NCBI GenBank assembly: GCA_964544475.1
Contig: CAZJBS010000008.1
Coordinates: 62,001 to 126,000 of the forward strand
Direction of reading: 5' to 3'
DNA from: CAZJBS01 sp964544475
GTDB taxonomy: Bacteria > CLD3 > SB21
DNA length: 64,000 nucleotides
The position numbers were made by a program, and so were the translations under genes. Below, one piece after another: positions 8,239 to 15,946 of the stretch. Below the pieces are notes generated by a model. It saw only the letters and a list, made by a program, of their open reading frames with translations. It searched no databases and was not told the origin of the DNA. Positions within the stretch are counted from its first letter, which is position 1. Each line of letters begins with the position of its first letter.

Positions 8239-8913
8239 TTGGAAAACCAGAAACTCATTGATGGCGCGGAACTCCGTCACGTCGTGGAGGCGATCATTTT
8301 TGCGTCCACGGAACCGATTCCAACAGATAAGATTGTTGAATGCATACAGAAGGAAGATGTCGTGGCGGAAAGCATACGCGAAGCCATCGATCAGTTGAAC
8401 AAGGAATACCAGAATTCGACGAGGAGTATTCGCATTGTAAAAATAGCCGGCGGATACCAGTTTGCGACCCATCCACAATTTGACAAATGGGTGGCGCGCC
8501 TTTTCAAGGAAAAAGCCGAAAAGAAACTGTCGCAGGCGGCGTTGGAAGTTCTGGCCATTGTGGCGTACCGCCAGCCGATCGCGAGATCTGAAATAGAAAA
8601 GATCCGCGGCGTCAATGCCGATTGGACGTTGCGCTCCCTGATGGAAAAGAACCTGATCACAGTGGTTGGGCGGGAGGACGCGCCCGGCAAACCGTTGCTT
8701 TTCGGAACAACGAAGAGTTTTCTTGAGCATTTCGGCCTGTTCGATATAGCCGAATTGCCGAAATTGAAGGAAATTGAGGATATCCTGAAGGAAGACAAAG
8801 AATTTGCCGAGACGTTAGAACTTGATTTTTCGGGTCCCGTCGTGGAAGTGCCGGCGTCGCCGGCCGTCACCACGGATCCGAACGAATCCGGCGGCGTGCC
8901 GCCCTCACCGTAA
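8239..8913 (+). CDS. scpB: Segregation and condensation protein B
   Basis: A 224-residue winged-helix dimer that binds the ScpA kleisin in the SMC complex. The sequence LRHVVEAIIFASTEPI at the N-terminus and KKLSQAALEVLAIVAYRQPIARSEIEKIRGVNAD in the second winged helix are standard for ScpB. The start is a TTG at 8239; AGGAGG at 8221-8226 is 12 bases upstream and overlaps nothing but the scpA stop region. The last 20 residues are Pro/Ser/Val-rich and probably disordered. Gene order scpA-scpB followed by rluB and cmk is the common arrangement in many bacteria. Confidence 0.95.
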   Translation: MENQKLIDGAELRHVVEAIIFASTEPIPTDKIVECIQKEDVVAESIREAIDQLNKEYQNSTRSIRIVKIAGGYQFATHPQFDKWVARLFKEKAEKKLSQAALEVLAIVAYRQPIARSEIEKIRGVNADWTLRSLMEKNLITVVGREDAPGKPLLFGTTKSFLEHFGLFDIAELPKLKEIEDILKEDKEFAETLELDFSGPVVEVPASPAVTTDPNESGGVPPSP

Positions 8914-8928
8914 CGCGAGGAAGTAACC

Positions 8929-9759
8929 ATGTATGACCGAATGTTGAGAGATTTTCCGTGGGTGGTCAATAGTGACGTTCCCTGGAAGCATCTTGGGAAG
9001 GATGTGAGCGAGTGCAAGGTGGCGTTACTTACGACAGCCGGCCTGTACCAACACAAACTCCAGAAGCATTTCAATCTTGCCGACGAGACGGGTGATTCGT
9101 CTTTTCGGGAAATCAAGAAGGGGGTTCTCCAGGACGAATTGAGAGTTTCCCACCGTTTCATCGACCTGAGAGAATCCGCGGGTGTCGATTTCAACTGCAT
9201 TTTTCCGATGGACCGCCTGACAGAAATGGAAAAAGAGAAACGGATCAGCGCCGTTTCGGAAGTTCATTTCAGCCTGATGGGAGAAATCCGCGATCCGAAG
9301 AGTGTCATTGAAGATTCGGTCTCGAAGATCATCAAACAACTGCAGAAATTTCTGGTGGACGTCGTGATTCTGTCGCCGGTGGGGCCCCTGGGTCATCAGG
9401 TCGCGGCGCTGGCGGCGAGGGCGATTGAAGATGCTGAAATCAGTACCGTCATGATCAGCGCTTTGAAATCCGTCTGCCAAAACGCCAGGCCTCCGCGCAC
9501 GGTACTGGTCCGCTTTCCCTTTGGCCAATTGTTTGGAGCGCCGTTTGACCGCGAAACACAAAGAGAAATACTCAACGAATGCCTGATCCACGTGAAATCC
9601 ATTCGTGAACCCGGCGAAATCGCCGAGTTGGGCAACCGGTGGAAGGATTCCTTTTCGCGCGCCCTTGCCAACAAGCCGGATCTTCTGCAGGTGATGTCGG
9701 ATAGCGCAAAATCATCCGATACCGCCGAGAAGCGCAAAATAGCAGCCAACAAGTTTTAG
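8929..9759 (+). CDS. GrdB-like protein (glycine/sarcosine/betaine reductase selenoprotein B family) lacking the redox residues
   Basis: A 276-residue protein whose layout matches the glycine/betaine/D-proline reductase selenoprotein B family: VALLTTAGLY near residue 31, DSSFREI near 56, the H-x-FID / D-FNCIFPMDRL block at 75-97, HFSLMGEI at 113-120, and VVILSPVGPLGHQVAALAARAIEDAEISTV at 145-174. In catalytic members the position within this last block holds Sec or Cys, usually as U/C-x-x-C. Here both are glycine (G152, G155; codons GGG and GGT, so no UGA is hidden). The protein is therefore unlikely to do reductase chemistry. Its place between scpB and rluB is unusual for that family. Function unknown. 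Confidence 0.75.
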   Translation: MYDRMLRDFPWVVNSDVPWKHLGKDVSECKVALLTTAGLYQHKLQKHFNLADETGDSSFREIKKGVLQDELRVSHRFIDLRESAGVDFNCIFPMDRLTEMEKEKRISAVSEVHFSLMGEIRDPKSVIEDSVSKIIKQLQKFLVDVVILSPVGPLGHQVAALAARAIEDAEISTVMISALKSVCQNARPPRTVLVRFPFGQLFGAPFDRETQREILNECLIHVKSIREPGEIAELGNRWKDSFSRALANKPDLLQVMSDSAKSSDTAEKRKIAANKF

Positions 9760-9783
9760 GTTACCGCACCAACCCGGTCTTCC

Positions 9784-10494
9784 ATGCGCCTTAACAAATA
9801 CCTGGCCGCCGCCGCCGTGGCCAGCCGCCGGAGTTGCGACGAAATCATCCGCGAAGGGCGCGTCACCGTCAACGACCGCGTGATCGACGATCCGGCGTTT
9901 GATGTCGATCAGGAAATCCACGAGGTCAAAGTCGATCGCCGTGTGATCAAAGTGGTCGAACGGCTCGTATACGTCATGTTGCACAAACCCCTGCGCCACG
10001 TCACGACGGTGAAGGACGAAAAAGGCAGGGATTCGGTGGTGGACCTGGTCAACCTTCCGGATCGTGTGTACCCGGTTGGAAGACTTGATTTCGATACCAC
10101 CGGACTTTTGCTGCTTACCAATGACGGCGATCTGACCTACCGTCTGATGCATCCCAAGTTTGGCGTGGAAAAGACCTACATCGCAGTACTGAACAAAAAA
10201 ATCAATGACCGCGATGTCGTCCAACTGCGTCGCGGTGTTGACTTATTTGACGGGCGTACATCGCCTTGCAAGGCCATTAAGTTGGGAAAAGAAGTCGTGC
10301 AGGTTACGATCCACGAAGGAAAGAACAAGCAGGTGAAACGGATGTTCCGAAAGCTGGGTTATAAAGTGCGAGAACTCCATCGGTCAGAATACGGGCCGAT
10401 CAAGTTGGGTAAACTCAAGTACGGCCAATGGAGATTTCTAAAACCGCCGGAGATCGATGCTTTGCGGGCGGTGGCCGGAATGGGAAAACCATGA
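9784..10494 (+). CDS. rluB: Ribosomal large subunit pseudouridine synthase, RluB/RsuA type
   Basis: A 236-residue enzyme that isomerises a uridine of 23S rRNA. An N-terminal S4 RNA-binding domain (MRLNKYLAAAAVASRRSCDE, residues 1-60) is followed by the RsuA/RluB catalytic domain with the hallmark GRLDFDTTGLLLLTNDG (catalytic Asp of GRLD) near residues 100-116. The specific 23S target (2605 in E. coli) is inferred from the family and not proven. It overlaps cmk by four bases (ATGA), and the neighbouring scpA-scpB-rluB-cmk order is typical. Confidence 0.93.
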   Translation: MRLNKYLAAAAVASRRSCDEIIREGRVTVNDRVIDDPAFDVDQEIHEVKVDRRVIKVVERLVYVMLHKPLRHVTTVKDEKGRDSVVDLVNLPDRVYPVGRLDFDTTGLLLLTNDGDLTYRLMHPKFGVEKTYIAVLNKKINDRDVVQLRRGVDLFDGRTSPCKAIKLGKEVVQVTIHEGKNKQVKRMFRKLGYKVRELHRSEYGPIKLGKLKYGQWRFLKPPEIDALRAVAGMGKP

Positions 10495-11189
10495 GCAACC
10501 ATCGCGAGAAGCTGATTATCACAATCGATGGGCCGTCCGGTTCGGGGAAAAGCACGACGGCGAAACTCGTCGCTGAGCGTCTCGGTTACTCTCATCTGGA
10601 TACGGGTGCCATGTATCGTGCGATGACCCTGAAGGTATTGCGGACAGGTGCGGATCCAACCGACGCTTTGGCCGTGTCTGCCCTGATCAACGATACCATC
10701 ATCGATGTGGTACATGAAAACAAGAAACAACAGACCTGGCTCGACGGGGGAGACGTCAGTAAAGACATTCGCGATCCGGAAGTGACGTCGCACGTCAGCG
10801 AGGTATCGGCGATTCGCGAAGTGAGGACTTTCCTGGTGCGCCGGCAGCAGGACATTGCGCGGGACGGCGGATTTGTCGTTGATGGGCGGGACGCCGGCAC
10901 GGTCATTTTTCCGGATGCGGATTTGAAGTTTTTCATGACGGCCTCCGGCGAGGAAAGGGCGCGTCGCCGTATGAAGCAACTTCTGCGTCATAACGACGCC
11001 GTGACCTTCGAAGAAACACTGAAAGACCTCATAGCCCGGGATGATTTCGACTCGAGCCGCGAGGAAAGCCCATTGATCCAGGCCCCGGACGCCATTGCTT
11101 TTGACAATTCGGATATGACACTCGACGAACAGGTTGAGTATATTCTGGACCAAATCGCCAAGCGTTTCGGCCGCCGATATATCCCGTAG
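10491..11189 (+). CDS. cmk: Cytidylate kinase
   Basis: A 232-residue P-loop kinase phosphorylating CMP and dCMP. The Walker A motif GPSGSGKSTTAKLV, the substrate-binding LDTGAMYRAMT and the region DGGFVVDGRDAGTVIFPDADLKFFMTA are diagnostic of Cmk (the usual GRDIGTVVFPDA). I chose the ATG at 10491, which overlaps the rluB stop; an in-frame ATG at 10428 would lie deep inside rluB and add 21 residues with no similarity. The last 15 residues are basic. Confidence 0.95.
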   Translation: MSNHREKLIITIDGPSGSGKSTTAKLVAERLGYSHLDTGAMYRAMTLKVLRTGADPTDALAVSALINDTIIDVVHENKKQQTWLDGGDVSKDIRDPEVTSHVSEVSAIREVRTFLVRRQQDIARDGGFVVDGRDAGTVIFPDADLKFFMTASGEERARRRMKQLLRHNDAVTFEETLKDLIARDDFDSSREESPLIQAPDAIAFDNSDMTLDEQVEYILDQIAKRFGRRYIP

Positions 11190-11213
11190 CGCGATAGCAA
11201 CCTCCGAACCATC

Positions 11214-12527
11214 ATGACCTTCACGCCTCGATTCTTGATCGGCCTGGCCGCCACTTCGATCCTGGGATTGGCGGGCGTGTGGTTTGAGGAATTCATCGTG
11301 ATCAGCGCCTGGCTTATGGTATGTGCGTTTGTACTGGCGGCGTTTGATTATTTGTTATCACCAGGCAAGGTGTCCGTCAGGGTTGGTCGGAGTTTCCCCA
11401 AGAAGATGATCGTCGGCCATGGCAATGATGTTCGAATTGACGTTGAGAACAGGTCAGGACGCCTTTTGCATATTCTTGTGCATGACGAACCACCCCATGA
11501 ATTCGAGATGAGGGACGTCAGCTTTCCGGTGACGATACCTGGGGGGGGATATCGATCGATCGTGTATGAGGTTTCGCCGCCACAACGGGGTACGTTTGAA
11601 TTCAACAACATTACGTTGGTGGTCACGAGTCCATTTTTTGGACTCGTTCGTCACCACGTGGTTTTCGACAGGAGAGAGCGGGCGAAAGCTTATCCTGATT
11701 TCCGTAAGGCGCGGCATTTTGAAATTCTGACGCTTCGTCGACGGCTCCATGAGTGGGGTGTTCGGTCGGCTCGGTATCCGGGTATTGGAACGGAGTTCGA
11801 AAGCCTGCGCGAATACACACCCGATGACGATTATCGCCGAATTTCGTGGACAGCCACGGCACGAGCCGCGAAACCGATCAGTTCGCAGTGGGAGGCCGAA
11901 AAAAGCCAACACGTGATGATTGCCATCGATCGGGGACGGCTGATGGGCGCCACCTCACTGGGCCAATCAAAACTGGATCGGGCGGTGGAGGCGGCGTTGA
12001 TGTTATGTCACGTTTCAGACCGGAAAGGGGACAAGTGTGGCCTGATGGTCTTTGCCGACTCTATCGACTGCTTTGTAATGCCGGGCAAGGGGCATGTGCA
12101 TCTCGGCGTAATGCTGGAGACTTTGTATGACGTGCAGACCACATTCGTGGAATCCGACTACGCGAAAGCACTTGAATACCTGGAGCAAAAGCAGAAACGT
12201 CGTTCGTTAGTTGTTGTGTTTACAGAAATTACTGATTCAAAGGGATCTCAGATTGCGTTGAGAAGGATGGCCGGTTTGGCACGTCGTCACGCAGTGCTGT
12301 GCATCCTGCTGGGGGACCCTTTCATTGAAAAGACGGTCTGTGGGGAGATAACGAATTTGAGGTCAGCCGTAAAGAAATCAGTCGCGGCGGAATTGGCGGG
12401 GGAAAGGGATCGGGCGATACAACTGCTGAGGGTTTCTGGCGTGCATATCGTCGACGTGATGCCTGAAAACCTGACGTCGGAAGTGCTCAACGCGTACATC
12501 AGGATCAAGAACAACGCAGCCATCTAA
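11214..12527 (+). CDS. DUF58 domain-containing protein
   Basis: A 437-residue membrane protein with two N-terminal membrane helices (about residues 8-25 and 28-46) and a beta-rich middle region, then the DUF58 core: GIGTEFESLREYTPDDDYRRISWTATAR followed by a von Willebrand-like strand HVMIAIDRGRLM. DUF58 proteins usually pair with a MoxR AAA+ ATPase and transglutaminase-like genes; none is found here, so it may be an orphan or its partner lies elsewhere. The gap to cmk is 24 bases. A cell-envelope or complex-assembly role is inference from the family. Confidence 0.85.
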   Translation: MTFTPRFLIGLAATSILGLAGVWFEEFIVISAWLMVCAFVLAAFDYLLSPGKVSVRVGRSFPKKMIVGHGNDVRIDVENRSGRLLHILVHDEPPHEFEMRDVSFPVTIPGGGYRSIVYEVSPPQRGTFEFNNITLVVTSPFFGLVRHHVVFDRRERAKAYPDFRKARHFEILTLRRRLHEWGVRSARYPGIGTEFESLREYTPDDDYRRISWTATARAAKPISSQWEAEKSQHVMIAIDRGRLMGATSLGQSKLDRAVEAALMLCHVSDRKGDKCGLMVFADSIDCFVMPGKGHVHLGVMLETLYDVQTTFVESDYAKALEYLEQKQKRRSLVVVFTEITDSKGSQIALRRMAGLARRHAVLCILLGDPFIEKTVCGEITNLRSAVKKSVAAELAGERDRAIQLLRVSGVHIVDVMPENLTSEVLNAYIRIKNNAAI

Positions 12528-12677
12528 TTCCGCAGTTTTTTCACGTCTGGAGGGATAATACTGATAAGTGTCATTGTGAAAAAGTATAAAAAGACTTATT
12601 TTAATAAAATATATTAAGATATTGAACACAAATAATACTGTGAAAAGGTATTCTGAACCAGATTTGCGAGTTATCTT
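12528..12677 (+). promoter_or_regulatory. AT-rich regulatory region ahead of the redox cluster
   Basis: This 150-base gap separates the DUF58 gene from the redox cluster and is far richer in A+T than its surroundings. TTGTGA (12574-12579) and TATTTT (12597-12602) are 17 bases apart, a weak promoter candidate. Next to it TTAATA (12601-12606) and TATTAA (12612-12617) form a perfect 6-base inverted repeat with a 5-base spacer, overlapping the -10 element, where a repressor or activator could bind. The redox genes have no other obvious upstream promoter. Confidence 0.4.
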
Positions 12678-13568
12678 ATGATAAAACAAAGCAGAAGGGG
12701 ATTTCTGAAGGTCGCAACCGCATTGGGATTGACGACGCTGATTCCTTCGAAAGTGGCCAAATCTGCACCCAAGAACGTCATCTCTCCCGATCGAATGGGC
12801 GTGTTGGTCGACACGACGGTTTGCATTGGCTGCCGAAATTGCGAGTGGGCATGCAAGGACGCGCACGGGATTCCGACAGGAGGGGTCGAGACATACGAAG
12901 ATCGATCCGTTTTTCAAACGCAACGCCGCCCAAGTGAAAATGCGCTCACCGTAGTCAATGAATATCCCGGTACTAAAACGGTGCCGACGCATGTCAAAGT
13001 GCAGTGCATGCATTGTGATCATCCGGCTTGTGCAAGCGCTTGCATCGTGGGCGCCTTTTCCAAGCAGGAGAGCGGTGCGGTTTTGTGGAACACGGACATG
13101 TGCATCGGTTGCCGCTATTGTATGGTGGCCTGCCCGTTTCAGGTTCCTGCGTTTGAATATTATGATCCTTTGAAACCGGATGTCGTGAAATGCGATTTCT
13201 GTATCGCACGAACGACCAAAGGCCAGCGACCCGCGTGCGTAGAAATTTGTCCCGTTGAAGCCCTGACCTACGGGCACCGAAGTGAGCTGATCCGGTTGGC
13301 CAAAGATCGTATTCGCCGTCGGCCGGAGAAGTATCAGGATCATGTTTTCGGCGAACATGAAGTCGGTGGAACCTCATGGTTGTATATCGGTGCCAAGGAC
13401 ATGACCGAGTTGGGTTTTCCGAAATTGGGCGCCAATCCGGCGCCGGGTGTCAGCGAATCCATCCAACATGGCATTTTCGCCTATTTCGTACCTCCCGTTT
13501 CGCTGTATGCGCTCCTGGGCGGCATCATGTGGATCATGAAAAATCGCAAAGACCCGGAAAAGGAGTAA
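12678..13568 (+). CDS. Periplasmic 4Fe-4S ferredoxin subunit of a HybA/HmcB/NrfC-type quinone-linked complex
   Basis: A 296-residue protein exported by the Tat system: SRRGFLK at residues 5-11 is a twin-arginine signal followed by a hydrophobic stretch. Four cysteine groups fit four [4Fe-4S] clusters: C49/52/55/59, C110/113/118/122, C142/145/148/152 and C172/175/187/191. A C-terminal membrane helix (about 270-290) would anchor it to the outer face of the inner membrane. It resembles HybA of hydrogenase-2 and HmcB of sulfate reducers, but no hydrogenase or molybdenum subunit is encoded nearby. It is followed after 3 bases by the HybB-like subunit. Confidence 0.88.
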   Translation: MIKQSRRGFLKVATALGLTTLIPSKVAKSAPKNVISPDRMGVLVDTTVCIGCRNCEWACKDAHGIPTGGVETYEDRSVFQTQRRPSENALTVVNEYPGTKTVPTHVKVQCMHCDHPACASACIVGAFSKQESGAVLWNTDMCIGCRYCMVACPFQVPAFEYYDPLKPDVVKCDFCIARTTKGQRPACVEICPVEALTYGHRSELIRLAKDRIRRRPEKYQDHVFGEHEVGGTSWLYIGAKDMTELGFPKLGANPAPGVSESIQHGIFAYFVPPVSLYALLGGIMWIMKNRKDPEKE

Positions 13569-13571
13569 CCC

Positions 13572-14810
13572 ATGGAACATGACATGCAACCCGTTCCTCT
13601 CAAGCACAAGTTTCTGACGCCAGGCGTCTGGATTCTGATTCTGGTGGCCGCCAACGGGCTGGTTTTTCTGGCTGGCCGATTTTTGTTCGGGTTGGGCGCC
13701 GTAACGAATTTGAATGATCAATATCCCTGGGGTTTATGGATCGGCGTGGATGTGGCCGCGGGCGTTGCTCTGGCGGCGGGCGGATTCACTACCGCGGCCC
13801 TGGGTCACATCATGCACCGGGAACACTACCACGTGATCATCCGACCTGCGCTATTGACAGCCATGCTTGGCTACACGTTCGTGGCCATCGGTGTGTGCGT
13901 CGACATTGGACGGTATTACTACATCTGGCATCCATTGATCATGTGGAATGGCACATCGGCATTATTTGAAGTCGGCATGTGCGTCATGATTTACATGAGT
14001 GTACTTTATGTGGAATTTCTACCCATCGTTACGGAACGCTTCATCGGAAGGGTTCATTTGAAGGGGTTTATGGCGGCACTCAACAAACCTGTGGATCGCT
14101 TGCTTAGGATTTTGGACGGCGGCTTGGCGAAGAGCATGTTTGTCTTTATCATTGCCGGTGTCGTGCTGTCCACCCTGCATCAATCGTCGTTGGGGACCCT
14201 GATGGTGATTGCAGGTTCGAAGATGCATCCGCTGTGGCAAACGCCGGTTTTGCCTCTGCTCTTTCTGCTGTCAGCGGTCAGCGTGGGTTATCCGATGGTT
14301 ATCTTTGAGTCCATCCTTGCGTCTTGGTCGTTTGGACTGAAGCCCGAAATGGAGATTCTGTCAAGACTCGGTCGTATCGTGGCGCCTTTGCTGGGGATAT
14401 ATCTGGCCTTCAAAATCGGCGACATGTTTGTGCGGGAGACTTTTGTCTACCTCAATGAAATTTCCGTTCAGAGCGTTCTGTGGACGGTCGAAGTGGTCGT
14501 CGGTGTCATTGTTCCGCTCCGTATGTTCATGTCGCCCTTGGTGCTGCGCTCACCGGTTGGCCTCTTCATCGCGGCCACACTGGTCGTATTGGGCGTGTTA
14601 CTGAATCGTATAAACAACTTCATCACGGCCTATCATCCGCCGTACGCGACCAGCGCCTACTTTCCGTCATTTGGCGAAATCTCCGTCACGGTTGGTTTCA
14701 TCGCCCTGCTGATGCTGGCCTACCGGGTAATCGTGTTGAATTTCCCGGTCATCAGTCTGCCCGGGCCGTCTTCGGCTCCTACGAAGAAGTATTCTATCAA
14801 AGGAATCTGA
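13572..14810 (+). CDS. NrfD/HybB-family quinone-interacting membrane subunit
   Basis: A 412-residue polytopic protein with about ten membrane helices. The segment PWGLWIGVDVAAGVALAAGG and the following HIxHxxHYHVIIRPALLTAMLGY match the HybB/HmcC type of the NrfD superfamily, whose members carry no haem but bind quinone and move electrons or protons across the membrane. ATG at 13572 follows an AGGAG (13561-13565). Together with the Fe-S subunit before it and the multihaem cytochrome after it, it forms a likely quinone:cytochrome oxidoreductase module. Confidence 0.9.
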   Translation: MEHDMQPVPLKHKFLTPGVWILILVAANGLVFLAGRFLFGLGAVTNLNDQYPWGLWIGVDVAAGVALAAGGFTTAALGHIMHREHYHVIIRPALLTAMLGYTFVAIGVCVDIGRYYYIWHPLIMWNGTSALFEVGMCVMIYMSVLYVEFLPIVTERFIGRVHLKGFMAALNKPVDRLLRILDGGLAKSMFVFIIAGVVLSTLHQSSLGTLMVIAGSKMHPLWQTPVLPLLFLLSAVSVGYPMVIFESILASWSFGLKPEMEILSRLGRIVAPLLGIYLAFKIGDMFVRETFVYLNEISVQSVLWTVEVVVGVIVPLRMFMSPLVLRSPVGLFIAATLVVLGVLLNRINNFITAYHPPYATSAYFPSFGEISVTVGFIALLMLAYRVIVLNFPVISLPGPSSAPTKKYSIKGI

Positions 14811-14812
14811 TC

Positions 14813-15943
14813 ATGAAATATTGGTTGATCTTTCTATGTCTTGGCTCCCACGTGGCGTTGGCACAGTCGGTCAAATCACCCCACCCAAAGGGGGCCATCA
14901 ACTGCAAGACCTGTCATACATGCGAGTATCCGACGGTCAAGGAACCCTGCCTCATCGACTGTCCTCGCGAGGACTTGATCACCATACGGCACTCGGCCGA
15001 GGCAGGTCCCAATGTGATCAAAATGGACTTTTTCAAAGACCGGTATGCCCCCGTCGTTTTCTCTCACCGGTTGCACGCGCAGATGTTTGATATGGCCGGA
15101 GGATGCGGCGGATGCCATCACTACAACACGTCCGGGCCGGTATTATCATGTCGTACCTGTCATGAACCGAAGGAAACAAAAACCGAACTGGGAACCCCTT
15201 CGTTGCTGGCCGCTTATCACCGCCAATGCATCAACTGTCACCGGGAATGGAGCCATGAAACGGGGTGTCAATCGTGCCACGCGCTGTCGACCGTGGATGC
15301 AGGGTCTATGAAAAAGAACATCGAAACCCTCAAGGGCAAAACGCACAAGGTGGTCACCGAACCCGTTAAGTTGATTTTTGAGACGGATTCGGAAAAGGGA
15401 AAATTAGTGACCTTCTATCACAAGGAACACACACAAATTTTCGGACAATCCTGCGTCAGTTGTCACAAACAGCAGAACTGCGTGGACTGTCATGATGTGA
15501 CAAAAAACGCAGCGCCCCGGCATGTGATCGTGAAGCCCACGGAGACCACGCGCACCGAAGACGAAAAACACGAGGCCTGTTATGCGTGCCACAAGGGTAA
15601 CGCCTGTTCATTCTGTCACTCGGATGAAGAGAAGCTTCCTTTCGATCATGCGAGACGATCCGGATGGGCATTGAAAGTTTACCACACAAGTCTGTCCTGC
15701 CGGAATTGCCATCCGAAAGAGGAATACACCCGGAAGGATCATGCCTGCGCTTCGTGCCACGCTTCCTGGAGTCCGTCCAACTTCAAGCACAGCGTTGTTG
15801 GTCTGAAACTGGACGATGATCACGCGTCGCTGGACTGTGAGGATTGTCATGCCGGACGAAAATACGAAGTCAAGCCATCGTGCTCCAATTGCCATGACGA
15901 CAAGATGTATCCAAGAGACAAACCGGGCGTCAGCGGGCGGTAG
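14813..15943 (+). CDS. 13-haem periplasmic cytochrome c (cytochrome c3-like)
   Basis: A 376-residue secreted protein with a signal peptide (residues 1-18, cleavage after LAQS-like VALAQS). I count 13 CxxCH haem-c motifs in order: CKTCH, CGGCH, CRTCH, CINCH, CQSCH, CVSCH, CVDCH, CYACH, CSFCH, CRNCH, CASCH, CEDCH and CSNCH. Several are preceded by histidines suited to bis-His ligation. It resembles the HmcA-type cytochromes of Hmc complexes, which carry 16 haems, although the exact family is open. ATG at 14813 follows the HybB-like stop by two bases; an open frame extends back to 14480 but lies in another gene. Probable electron outlet of the complex. Confidence 0.93.
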   Translation: MKYWLIFLCLGSHVALAQSVKSPHPKGAINCKTCHTCEYPTVKEPCLIDCPREDLITIRHSAEAGPNVIKMDFFKDRYAPVVFSHRLHAQMFDMAGGCGGCHHYNTSGPVLSCRTCHEPKETKTELGTPSLLAAYHRQCINCHREWSHETGCQSCHALSTVDAGSMKKNIETLKGKTHKVVTEPVKLIFETDSEKGKLVTFYHKEHTQIFGQSCVSCHKQQNCVDCHDVTKNAAPRHVIVKPTETTRTEDEKHEACYACHKGNACSFCHSDEEKLPFDHARRSGWALKVYHTSLSCRNCHPKEEYTRKDHACASCHASWSPSNFKHSVVGLKLDDDHASLDCEDCHAGRKYEVKPSCSNCHDDKMYPRDKPGVSGR

Positions 15944-15946
15944 GCC

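Noticed and set aside
9385..9393. Hidden selenocysteine (TGA) in the GrdB-like protein.
   Set aside because: The codons at the active-site positions are GGG and GGT, and the frame is continuous without any in-frame TGA.
12570..12620. An FNR/CRP box in the AT-rich region before the redox cluster.
   Set aside because: No TTGAT-N4-ATCAA or TGTGA-N6-TCACA pair is present; only a short TTAATA/TATTAA repeat, which is kept as a weak candidate.
12678..15943. A hydrogenase-2 or nitrite reductase operon.
   Set aside because: No large hydrogenase subunit, molybdopterin enzyme or NrfA-type pentahaem reductase is encoded; only the electron-transfer subunits resemble these systems.
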